The translations under genes and the position numbers were made by a program. From Magnetospirillum sulfuroxidans (GTDB lineage: Bacteria > Pseudomonadota > Alphaproteobacteria > Rhodospirillales > Magnetospirillaceae), in NCBI RefSeq assembly GCF_018224925.1, contig NZ_JAGTUF010000002.1, positions 62,001 to 126,000 on the forward strand: DNA of 64,000 bases. Direction: 5' to 3'. Position 1 is the stretch's first letter. The number at the start of each line of letters is the position of its first letter. Positions 36,877 to 44,023 of the stretch are shown here, piece after piece. The notes beneath the pieces are model-generated. The model saw nothing but the letters and a program-made list of their open reading frames with translations, had not been told where the DNA came from and did not search any database.

Positions 36877-37606
36877 GAGTTTCCCCGTTTGCGCCCCGAA
36901 AGAGGGCGCAGCATGGTTGTGCTGGGCCGTGCGATCTGGCATGCTGCGAGGTGCGTATGCTCACGCATGCTCAGATTGTCGGTGTTGGCTTAGGCTGGCA
37001 GCGACATCCGCATCAAAGCCCCGCCGCGTCAACGGCGGGGTTTTTCGTTTCGATGGGGTCTCCGCGCCTCTATAAATGTCTCTGCGTGATAAGCGTGTCT
37101 ACATGCACAGAACCTCCATGGAGTAGGTTCGGCAAATATCCGTGACGAACCACCCCGTTGGCAATCCGAAAATGGAAGGCGGGGGCGTGGTGTGAGAAGG
37201 TGTCGTGTGCGAACAACGCCGCCGTTCCATTTCTCCATTACATCATTTTCACGCGACCACATTTTCTCCACTGAGGGTGGTGACTACAAAATTCGCAGTT
37301 TTCTGCGGTATTTGCACCCAGTGGTGCGGAGCTGCAATGTTTTGTCTGCGCGAATTGCGGCCCCTTCTTCCCGTTTTCTCCTCACCGCGCCCTGACAGCG
37401 TTGCCGTGCTCCGCCGAGTTGGCAGCCAGAGGGTCTTTAGGGAATGAGCTTCGGCCCGGTCTTCAGCCACACTCGGCGATACCGCCCCCATTCCAGGGCA
37501 ATGCCAATGGTGCAGCAGGGTGTCCTTCGAACCCAAGAACCCAAGGTAGCGGTCTGGACATCTGCTTCCCTCGCATGGAGACTGGCCGGATGAAGGGGAG
37601 GTGAAA
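36877..37606. other. 730-bp region without a convincing gene; contains an orphan terminator
   Basis: Only short ORFs without family resemblance occur on either strand. CCCCGCCG (37019-37026) pairs with CGGCGGGG (37033-37040), followed by TTTTT (37041-37045), a strong plus-strand terminator with no plus-strand gene before it. This could end a small RNA starting after about 36,900 or simply insulate the downstream genes. The right half (37.3-37.6 kb) leads into the Shine-Dalgarno of the next gene (AGGGGAGG). Confidence 0.5.
37019..37045 (+). terminator. Orphan intrinsic terminator inside the element
   Basis: A perfect 8-bp GC stem with a six-base loop and five T. There is no coding sequence upstream on the same strand, as the transposase gene is divergent. 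Confidence 0.75.
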
Positions 37607-38002
37607 ATGCCAATGGATGAGCAATGCCAACCCAGGCGTACAGCCATGACGCGCGAAGTCTGGATGGCGATTTGCCAAGCGCATCCGAGCAATACCGCGG
37701 CCCTCGAAGGAGAGGCGTGTCTATGCGACGGCGCATGGCCTGACGCGATGTCGGCCACCGTCCATTGGCAAGCCTGGCGGACGCTAAACGCCACTCGGAC
37801 AGACGCTCTGTCGCAACGCTTCGTCGTGGTTGCCGATCAAGCGTTGGCATTCCGCGCTACGCTGGCGCCAGAGCAGTACGTCTGGGCACCGGACGCCGCC
37901 GCACGCGTGCCCAAGCATTGGCGGAAGGCACACCCGGAGGTAGATGCGCTCGCGCGACGCCTTGAGGCGTCAGAAGCGCACATCGCTCCAGCATTTTCCT
38001 GA
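37607..38002 (+). CDS. Hypothetical cargo protein (131 residues), first of a pair
   Basis: Starts MPMDEQCQPRRTAMTREVW at 37607 with a strong Shine-Dalgarno (AGGGGAGG, 6 bases spacing). The sequence is Ala- and Trp-rich, with ACLCDGAWPDAMSATVHWQAW and PEQYVWAPDAAARVPKHWRKAHPEVDAL as landmarks (residues about 38-58 and about 90-115). No membrane segment, signal peptide or known motif. The next gene starts 20 bases later, so they are probably co-transcribed. I do not recognise a family. Confidence 0.65.
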   Translation: MPMDEQCQPRRTAMTREVWMAICQAHPSNTAALEGEACLCDGAWPDAMSATVHWQAWRTLNATRTDALSQRFVVVADQALAFRATLAPEQYVWAPDAAARVPKHWRKAHPEVDALARRLEASEAHIAPAFS

Positions 38003-38021
38003 ACAACGGCCAATAATAACC

Positions 38022-38846
38022 ATGGTTTCGGCTCCGCCCGTGGTCTCGACGATTGATTTATCCAAGCCCCAAACTTGGCCCTTTTCGATTTGCGCTCATT
38101 TCGATCGGTTCGGCGATGTCTACCGTGCCTGGGACGCTGGCCAGGGGAGCGCGGCATCTTTTGACCTGGCCGTCAGCGACCTAGTCGACCGGATGCAGCC
38201 CTTTTCCCTGAGGGGCTGGCATTGTACCCGCCTGACCGAGGACGAAATGGCCGAAATTCTAGCCAACGGCATGCGTCTGCCAAACCAGCTCTTTTTGCAC
38301 CAGCGGGTTGACCAGTTGGAAAGTGCCTGCCTGATATCGGCACAGACGGCCAAGCTTCTGAGGGAGTGCAACAGCGCTGCGGATTCCGGTCGGGCTGAAA
38401 TGCTGTGGTTTTGCTTCTTCCGCCCCGGCAAGGCTGGTGAAGGTGGGATCGGGAGATTTTTCAAACATTGGGGCGGCGAGGCCCTGTATGTGCACCACGA
38501 AGGCAATCTTTCCACTTCACCCGAGCTGCGCCGGATCGGCACCCCTTGCATCGTTGAAGCAGAGGTTCCGATTTCGTTTCTTAGATCCCAGACCAGCCTC
38601 GCTCTGAAACTGATCGAGCGGAAGCTGTGCAGTATCGGCCGAGCTGCCCGACGCGGGGTCGATCACGAAGGCGCCATCAACGTGCCGCTGCCGGCGGAGA
38701 ACATCCACCGTCTCATCACCTATCCACATTACGAGTTCCGGCGCATGACAGGGTGCGACAGGTGGCGCGAGCCAATCCTATTGGCTGACCGGGACGCCAA
38801 CCCAATGCGACCACTTCGTCGCAGGCTTGCCTCGTCAGAAGCATAG
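38022..38846 (+). CDS. Hypothetical cargo protein (274 residues), second of a pair
   Basis: I use the ATG at 38022 (MVSAPPVVSTIDLSKPQ...); an in-frame ATG at 37944, inside the preceding gene, follows GGAGG by only 3 bases. Notable blocks are FSLRGWHCTRLTEDEMAEIL, ILANGMRLP, MLWFCFFRPGKAGEGGIGRF, FKHWGGEALYVHHE, GTPCIVEAEVPISFL and FRRMTGCDRW. The H-C-T-R-L...EI...GM pattern followed by a Gly/Trp/His block faintly resembles ADP-ribosyltransferase-like toxins, but this is weak. No membrane segments. Position among the cargo genes suggests defence or toxin function; unproven. Confidence 0.65.
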   Translation: MVSAPPVVSTIDLSKPQTWPFSICAHFDRFGDVYRAWDAGQGSAASFDLAVSDLVDRMQPFSLRGWHCTRLTEDEMAEILANGMRLPNQLFLHQRVDQLESACLISAQTAKLLRECNSAADSGRAEMLWFCFFRPGKAGEGGIGRFFKHWGGEALYVHHEGNLSTSPELRRIGTPCIVEAEVPISFLRSQTSLALKLIERKLCSIGRAARRGVDHEGAINVPLPAENIHRLITYPHYEFRRMTGCDRWREPILLADRDANPMRPLRRRLASSEA

Positions 38847-38924
38847 GTCATCGCGTCGAGTATCGTGGGCAGCAGATCGGGAACCTCCGCTCCTACAGAA
38901 GGAGCCGGGATCGCGCGTCCGCAG

Positions 38925-39179
38925 CTATCGGTTCTCACTCAGCCGAAGCCGCGCACCTGGCCCCATCGTTTCGTCGGCATCGAGAAAGACGACGCCGGCA
39001 GCTTCCATGGCGACGCGCATGGCCAGGACGTTGTTGTAGGTCTGCGCCCCGCGCCGTTTCTCGAAGTTGCGGACGGTGCTTTCCCCTAGGTGCGCTTTCT
39101 CGGCAAGATCCCGTTGGGACCAGCCAAGCAACGCGCGCCCGGCAGCGGATTGTTCGATCGTCAATGGCCTATCAGTCAT
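38925..39179 (-). CDS. Xre-type helix-turn-helix repressor next to transposase 2
   Basis: An 84-residue regulator, MTDRPLTIEQSAAGRALLGW..., start at 39179; an ORF reaches 39449 but would overlap the divergent transposase. Helix-turn-helix at about 16-45 (SQRDLAEKAHLGESTVRNFE), then AMRVAMEAAGVVF, typical of small Xre regulators. It is divergent from transposase 2. The 117-base gap contains three copies of an AATAACGA-type element, so it probably represses both genes. Confidence 0.85.
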   Translation of the reverse strand: MTDRPLTIEQSAAGRALLGWSQRDLAEKAHLGESTVRNFEKRRGAQTYNNVLAMRVAMEAAGVVFLDADETMGPGARLRLSENR

Positions 39180-39197
39180 GCGGCATCTTAGACGGTG

Positions 39198-39214
39198 ATA
39201 ACGATTTTCGTCAA
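39198..39214. promoter_or_regulatory. Operator-like site 1 (repressor-proximal)
   Basis: ATAACGA-TTT-TCGTCAA, an imperfect copy of the dyad at 39264-39282, lying 19 bases before the repressor start. A suitable autoregulation site. Confidence 0.5.
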
Positions 39215-39230
39215 TGGTGCTCGAGATGCG

Positions 39231-39257
39231 TTGACCGCGCACGAATAACGCTATACA
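39231..39257 (+). promoter_or_regulatory. Candidate promoter of transposase 2
   Basis: TTGACC (39231-39236), a 15-base spacer and TATACA (39252-39257). A half-site AATAACG (39244-39250) lies between the two boxes, so a bound repressor would block polymerase. Confidence 0.45.
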
Positions 39258-39263
39258 CTTCCA

Positions 39264-39282
39264 AATAACGAAAATCGTTATT
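39264..39282. promoter_or_regulatory. Operator-like site 2 (transposase-proximal), perfect dyad
   Basis: AATAACGA-AAA-TCGTTATT, an 8-3-8 perfect dyad placed between the candidate -10 box and the transposase start at 39297. Likely the main operator of the divergent helix-turn-helix protein. Confidence 0.6.
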
Positions 39283-39296
39283 TTTGAGGTGCTCGA

Positions 39297-40304
39297 ATGC
39301 CCAGGCCGTCCGGCCAACACTTCCTTCTTTCCGCAAAGGCGCGCACGTTGTCGCTCGCCCAGGTGTTCGGACTGACCGACGCCGCTGCGGAGGAAGTGTT
39401 TCGCGGCATTCGCTGGGCCGATACGGAAGGCAATCCAGTATGTCCGCATTGCGGATGCCCGATCTGCTATGAATGTCGGCGTCCCAGCGGCGCCAGCCGG
39501 TGGCGCTGTAAGGCTTGCCGAAAGGACTTCTCCGTCACCTCCGGCACACTATTCGCTTCTCACAAGCTGCCGCTCCGCATCTACCTAGCGGCGATAGTGA
39601 TCTTTGTGAACGAGGTGAAAGGAAAGTCCGCACTGGCCTTGGGGCGCGACCTGGGTGTCCAGTATAAGACGGCCTTCGTCCTGGCCCACAAGCTGCGCGA
39701 AGCCATGGCGATCGAGGCTCGTGAGAATCGCCTCGGTGGCGAGGGCACAGTAACCGAGATTGATGGCGCTTACTTCGGTGGCCATGTCCGACCGGAAAAC
39801 CTTAAGAAGGATCGCAAGGATCTGCGGCGGACGGAGAACAGGTCTGGGAAGCGCCGCTGCGTCGTCGTCGTTCGTGAGCGCCAAGGCCGCAGCCTAGCCC
39901 GGAGCTTTGCCACCGAAGATGCCGCCACCGGCTTCATCCGTGCCCATGTCGCCAGAGGCGGCGTCATGCATGCCGACGAAGCAAGTTCTTGGAACCGGTT
40001 GCATGCGCATTACGACCTGCGTCGGGTCAACCACATTCACGGCTACAGTATCGACGGTGCCTGCACCAATCAGGCCGAAAGCTGGTTTTCCCGCCTGCGC
40101 CGAGCAGAGATCGGTATCCACCACCATATCAGCGGCGACTACCTCGATCGCTATGCCCAGGAAGCGGCCTTCCGTGAAGACAACCGTCGGCAGCCGAACG
40201 GCGAACTCTTCCGCTTGGTCACCAGCTTGGTCTGCGCCACCAAGCCCTCTATCGACTTCTGCGGCTATTGGCAGCGAGCTCAACTGGCCGGGAAAGGGGC
40301 GTAA
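39297..40304 (+). CDS. IS1595-family transposase, copy 2
   Basis: A 335-residue transposase with GAGGTG 6 bases before the ATG. The Cys-rich zinc-binding region has C49-x2-C52, C57, C60 and C71-x2-C74. The DDE-type core has D156 (VTEIDGAYFGGHV), D227 (VMHADEASSWN) and N258/E261 (GACTNQAESWFSRLR), then GIHHHISGDYLDRYAQEAAF. It is clearly related to copy 1 but diverged, so not a recent duplicate. Controlled expression by a divergent repressor is unusual for a simple IS. It is followed 2 bases later by a small gene. Confidence 0.9.
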   Translation: MPRPSGQHFLLSAKARTLSLAQVFGLTDAAAEEVFRGIRWADTEGNPVCPHCGCPICYECRRPSGASRWRCKACRKDFSVTSGTLFASHKLPLRIYLAAIVIFVNEVKGKSALALGRDLGVQYKTAFVLAHKLREAMAIEARENRLGGEGTVTEIDGAYFGGHVRPENLKKDRKDLRRTENRSGKRRCVVVVRERQGRSLARSFATEDAATGFIRAHVARGGVMHADEASSWNRLHAHYDLRRVNHIHGYSIDGACTNQAESWFSRLRRAEIGIHHHISGDYLDRYAQEAAFREDNRRQPNGELFRLVTSLVCATKPSIDFCGYWQRAQLAGKGA

Positions 40305-40306
40305 AG

Positions 40307-40516
40307 ATGCCTGAACCACTTCGCCACAACGGCTTCTTGTGCGTCACCGACATCAACGGTATCCGCCACGCCCTGAGGCTCAGTTCCATTTGTGGGCTGC
40401 GCGATGCCGATAGTGACCGCACCGAGGCGATCATCGTCGTCAATGGTGGCCGGGATGCGATCATTGTCGCACATGACCTCGATCAGCTATTTGGCGCGAT
40501 CGCCAGTCCGCAGTGA
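40307..40516 (+). CDS. Small protein coupled to transposase 2
   Basis: A 69-residue ORF, MPEPLRHNGFLCVTDINGIR..., starting 2 bases after the transposase stop with GGGGC just upstream. It is predicted to be a small alpha/beta protein (ALRLSSICGLRDAD, TEAIIVVNGG, IIVAHDLDQLFGAI). No family recognised. Tight coupling suggests it works with the transposase or its repressor. Confidence 0.6.
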   Translation: MPEPLRHNGFLCVTDINGIRHALRLSSICGLRDADSDRTEAIIVVNGGRDAIIVAHDLDQLFGAIASPQ

Positions 40517-40688
40517 TTGCAATGGCGATCGGAGTTGTACGCCCCCCCCAAAAAATCCGAAGCAAGAAAGCCCGTCGAGTATCTTGACGAACGCACACAA
40601 TGGATGATGATTAAAGTGATGGTGCAATCAATACACGGCCTCATTGCCGCCTACAGCACCAAAATATCTTTGATCTACTAGGTGAGAA

Positions 40689-41768
40689 ATGCCTGATATA
40701 GAAGATAATGACAATATATTCGAAAGAATAATTAATAATATCATTCAATTTCATGCATACATTGAGCCCGCGCTAAGGATGGCGACGATGGCGTGGGCAT
40801 TTTCCCTGACAAGCATACTCTACATTATTATCATAGCATTCTACTGCAATGATCGGGAAATACCATTTTTTGATTTCGCCGCCACGACAGGGGTATACAT
40901 ATGGATTGTCGGCGCCTTGGTCGTGTTCTTTTCCGCGATCCTATCAGTGTACAGTCTTGCCCCGGTCTTTATGAAAGTCGCAATTCTTAAACGCGTACAG
41001 ATTAGCAATGCGACTGCAATAGGGTTAACGTTGGCCCCTGCTGTTATCGCCATCAGCATTATATTCATGAGAACGCTGTTTCTGAAAGACAGGGAGTTCA
41101 TATTTGCTGCTACAATCATTGTAGCAACATCAATATTTACCTGTATTGTCTGCTTCTATCGCTATCTAACAGCTCCACTAGTTGAAGGTGCGACGAGTCG
41201 GGCTGGAGATGCAGTGCTTGCGGCAAACCTATTTGTAGTCCCTGTATTTATGCTGGTATCGAAGCTATCTCTGATGGGAATCCACCACCTGGAATCATCA
41301 GAGGGTTTACAGAACATCGATTTTTCCAGTTATGCATGGATAATATATGCCGCCTCTTTTCTCGTTATTCCCATTATAGTTGTTGTATTTTTCAATGCCG
41401 CACCGGGATTAAAGACGCGGAAAGGCATTTTTTTATTCGGTGCGCTCGCCATTGTAGCTCCGCTCATGCTAGCTCCATTTGCTATATTTGATAGAGTCCT
41501 GACCTTCTTGAGTGTCGGTGGCGATGTGCCTTTCGCATTTTCTCTTCAAAAGGGGGAGAATGTGTGGGGGCAGCAAGAAGTGCGTGGCTATATGCGATTT
41601 ATAACCACTGACAACGTCCATATCTCTTGCGGGAAGGGAACCCCTGTGGCGACCCTAAATTTGCGCCATGTAACGGGTATTCGGCGGATATTGGATGGTG
41701 AGGATGTCAACTGTAGTGCGATCTACCCGGCTGGGCAAAAGAACAGAGCGGACGCTCAGTCTCCGTAA
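40689..41768 (+). CDS. AT-rich polytopic membrane protein of unknown function
   Basis: A 359-residue protein, MPDIEDNDNIFERIINN..., with about eight hydrophobic segments between residues 30 and 280 (for example SILYIIIIAFYC, IWIVGALVVFFSAIL, AAPFAIFDRVLTF-type stretches). A soluble C-terminal 80 residues contain HISCGKGTPVATLNLRH. Codon use is AT-rich (ATA, ATT, AAT frequent), unlike flanking genes, which points to recent acquisition. It lies beside the CBASS genes, convergent with the Cap15-like effector. No family recognised; an accessory membrane role is possible. Confidence 0.75.
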   Translation: MPDIEDNDNIFERIINNIIQFHAYIEPALRMATMAWAFSLTSILYIIIIAFYCNDREIPFFDFAATTGVYIWIVGALVVFFSAILSVYSLAPVFMKVAILKRVQISNATAIGLTLAPAVIAISIIFMRTLFLKDREFIFAATIIVATSIFTCIVCFYRYLTAPLVEGATSRAGDAVLAANLFVVPVFMLVSKLSLMGIHHLESSEGLQNIDFSSYAWIIYAASFLVIPIIVVVFFNAAPGLKTRKGIFLFGALAIVAPLMLAPFAIFDRVLTFLSVGGDVPFAFSLQKGENVWGQQEVRGYMRFITTDNVHISCGKGTPVATLNLRHVTGIRRILDGEDVNCSAIYPAGQKNRADAQSP

Positions 41769-41928
41769 ATATAGCGTTTTCTGCTTGCTCGTCAGGGCAC
41801 AGACCTTTGGCCGCAACTTATCCCGGCGCGATATCCTCACCCATTATGACGATCTTACTACCTGTTGCTGAACTGTCGGGGCCTCGTCACTAGCGCAGTC
41901 TCGAATCCGTTAGCTGCACTGTTACGCT

Positions 41929-42624
41929 TCAAATCGCACGAACGAAACGAAGCGAGGCAGCAGTATTCATGCCCCGCCGCCACATGCGGTTAGACCACAT
42001 AGTTCCTTCCATCACGTTGTAGCCAGGCTGAATTTCCAATCTGGCGGCCCCATGAAACATGGGGGCGTCGCTAACGACATCAGTCTCGTTCCTCTGGCTG
42101 AACATGTAGCTCATCGCGGGGCGCGCATTCTCGCCCCCTCTGATCGGTTCCACGAGGAAGGTGTCTGAGTCCTTGATGGGAGTGTCCTGATTGGGGTTCC
42201 AAAGATGAATGTGGATGTGCCCCCAAGTCTGAGTTATTCGTGCACGCATCTTTAGCGGAGTGAGGGAAGGCAGTTCTTCGCCGTCGCAAACCCGAAAATC
42301 AATCGATGGCTCCTTCCCGCAAGCAGATTTCAACAGCCTCTCGATGCGCGGCCAATTGCTGCAAATCTCCACTTCCCATTCGCCATTCAGATCCGGAAAG
42401 ACCCAATCATTCATTTTTGGGAATGCTTTCCAGAATAAGCGCCAGATTGGGGTGACAAAGAAGATCGCGATGACAACCTGGACCCAAAACACAACTTTTC
42501 CGAATGACGGCTCCACACCGATTTCGGGAAGATATTCGTCCAGCAAACCGAATGCGAAATTCGTCGCGAGCACGACATAGCTGATCGCCGTGATCCAAAA
42601 TTTAGGCCCAAAAATCCGATACAT
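41929..42624 (-). CDS. cap15: Cap15-like CBASS effector (two membrane helices plus beta-barrel)
   Basis: A 231-residue membrane protein. Two membrane helices at about 9-28 and 43-65 are followed from about residue 74 by a beta-rich domain opening with DWVFPDLNGEWEVEI, which matches the SMODS-associated 2TM beta-strand-rich effectors named Cap15. In known systems, cyclic-dinucleotide binding to the barrel drives oligomerisation and disrupts the inner membrane, killing the infected cell. Here it is transcribed divergently from the CD-NTase rather than inside its operon. Identification rests on topology and the LNGxW start of the barrel. Confidence 0.82.
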   Translation of the reverse strand: MYRIFGPKFWITAISYVVLATNFAFGLLDEYLPEIGVEPSFGKVVFWVQVVIAIFFVTPIWRLFWKAFPKMNDWVFPDLNGEWEVEICSNWPRIERLLKSACGKEPSIDFRVCDGEELPSLTPLKMRARITQTWGHIHIHLWNPNQDTPIKDSDTFLVEPIRGGENARPAMSYMFSQRNETDVVSDAPMFHGAARLEIQPGYNVMEGTMWSNRMWRRGMNTAASLRFVRAI

Positions 42625-42740
42625 TCGTCACCATCGATGCATGAGCTTCTTGGCGCCGCGTTCCAGCTGATATGCGGACACGGCTCCTATCTTCTAGCGC
42701 GGGGCGCGATTCGCATTCAATGTTTTTACGTCAATCCGGC

Positions 42741-42768
42741 TTGCGGCTGGAAAATAAGCCACTATATC
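42741..42768 (+). promoter_or_regulatory. Candidate promoter of the CBASS operon
   Basis: TTGCGG (42741-42746), a 16-base spacer and TATATC (42763-42768), 56 bases before the CD-NTase start, within the 199-base divergent gap shared with the effector gene. Confidence 0.4.
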
Positions 42769-42823
42769 GTCAGGACATGCCCAATATGTGGTAGAACCCC
42801 ATGACTTGGAGGGTCGCTTTCCT

Positions 42824-44023
42824 ATGGCCGCATCCGTAAACGCCCACTCTTTGTTCGCGGGTCGAGATCCGGCCGCGTTCCTGAAAGCCATCACCCCCTC
42901 TGATGCCCAGCGTAGGCAGTTGTTAGAGGCGCGTAAAACCATCCGCGCCCACCTCAAGGCCGGTTTCCATATGCTGAGCCAGGATGTGACCACCCAGCAA
43001 CAATTGGGATTGATCGACCGGCAGACCATGAAGCCGTTGCGGCTCAGCCCCAAATTCGCCTCTCAGGGCTCGTTCGTCTACGGCACCTTGAACAATCCCG
43101 CGCATCAGCCGCCGCAGGAGATGGATCTCGACGACGGCATGTATTTGCCGTTAGAGGTTATTGACAAGGTACCGCCAAAGGTTGCCAGCAACCTGCTGTT
43201 CAAGGTGGTCGGTGACATTTTGGCGCATTTGTGCTCCCTGAATCCAGGCTGGGAAATGGAGCGTAAATCGACGTGTTGCCGTGTTTCCCTGCCATTTGGC
43301 GCCCACATTGACGTTCCGCTGTACGCCTATCCCGATGAGTACGAGGAGTACTTGGAAAAGGCGGCCGTCGCCTTTGCCGAGTCGTTTTTTGCCCAGGATT
43401 CTGTTATGCGCCAGAAACCATTGGAGAGCGACAAGGTCTGGCTTGCGCACAGGGACAACGGCTGGCAACAATCCGACCCTAAGAAGATCAAGGACTGGTT
43501 TGAAGAGAAGGTGGACCTGCACGGCGAGCAGTTGCGTCGGGTTTGTCGTTATCTGAAGGTTTGGCGCGATCAGCACTTCCCGACTGGTGGTGTGCCCTCG
43601 ATTGCCCTGATGGCCCATACTGTTGCCATCTTCGATACCACTTGGATGGATCCTGATCGGGACGACCTCGCATTGTTGCGCGTGGCTGAGCAATTGCCGG
43701 GCTTACTGACGGAGAAGGTCGCCAATCCCACCATCGACGTGCCCGAAGGTGATCCGAGCAAGTATCTGGATGGAGGTCTGGAGCCCAAGGATCGGCGTGA
43801 TGTCGTCCAAAAGGCCTGGGATCTGAAGCAATTTCTTTCCGAAGCGCTTGAGGACCATTGCCAGCGCCAACGGGCGCTGAAGAACCTTCGGCATGCGTTC
43901 GGCCCACGTATGCCTGATCGCCCCGACCTCCTCCACGTAGATGCGGCTGAAGCCGTGGTTACCAGCGTGGAGCCACGTGTTCTGGCACCGGCAATCATCC
44001 CCAACCACTCGCATTCCGCCTGA
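42824..44023 (+). CDS. cdnA: CBASS CD-NTase, DncV-like (clade A)
   Basis: A 399-residue nucleotidyltransferase that makes a cyclic di- or trinucleotide second messenger on phage infection. I chose the ATG at 42824 (MAASVNAHS...), preceded by GGAGGG; a GTG at 42788 is an alternative. The catalytic set is QGSFVYGT (G82-S83), D101 and D103 in EMDLDDGMYLPLEV, and D163 in AHIDVPLYAYP. The spacing D101-D163 equals that of D131-D193 in Vibrio DncV, and GWEMERKSTCCRVSL matches the DncV region between them. The C-terminus ends HSHSA, the end on which Cap2 would act. It overlaps cap2 by one base. Confidence 0.92.
   Translation: MAASVNAHSLFAGRDPAAFLKAITPSDAQRRQLLEARKTIRAHLKAGFHMLSQDVTTQQQLGLIDRQTMKPLRLSPKFASQGSFVYGTLNNPAHQPPQEMDLDDGMYLPLEVIDKVPPKVASNLLFKVVGDILAHLCSLNPGWEMERKSTCCRVSLPFGAHIDVPLYAYPDEYEEYLEKAAVAFAESFFAQDSVMRQKPLESDKVWLAHRDNGWQQSDPKKIKDWFEEKVDLHGEQLRRVCRYLKVWRDQHFPTGGVPSIALMAHTVAIFDTTWMDPDRDDLALLRVAEQLPGLLTEKVANPTIDVPEGDPSKYLDGGLEPKDRRDVVQKAWDLKQFLSEALEDHCQRQRALKNLRHAFGPRMPDRPDLLHVDAAEAVVTSVEPRVLAPAIIPNHSHSA

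Noticed and set aside
36951-37145. Short plus-strand ORF beginning MRMLTHAQI, reminiscent of LexA/S24-like N-termini
   Set aside because: Only the first few residues resemble that family; the rest does not, and it runs through a terminator hairpin.
37249-37850. Minus-strand ORFs upstream of the 131-residue cargo gene
   Set aside because: They overlap the start of a plus-strand gene with a strong Shine-Dalgarno, and show no recognisable motif or start signal.
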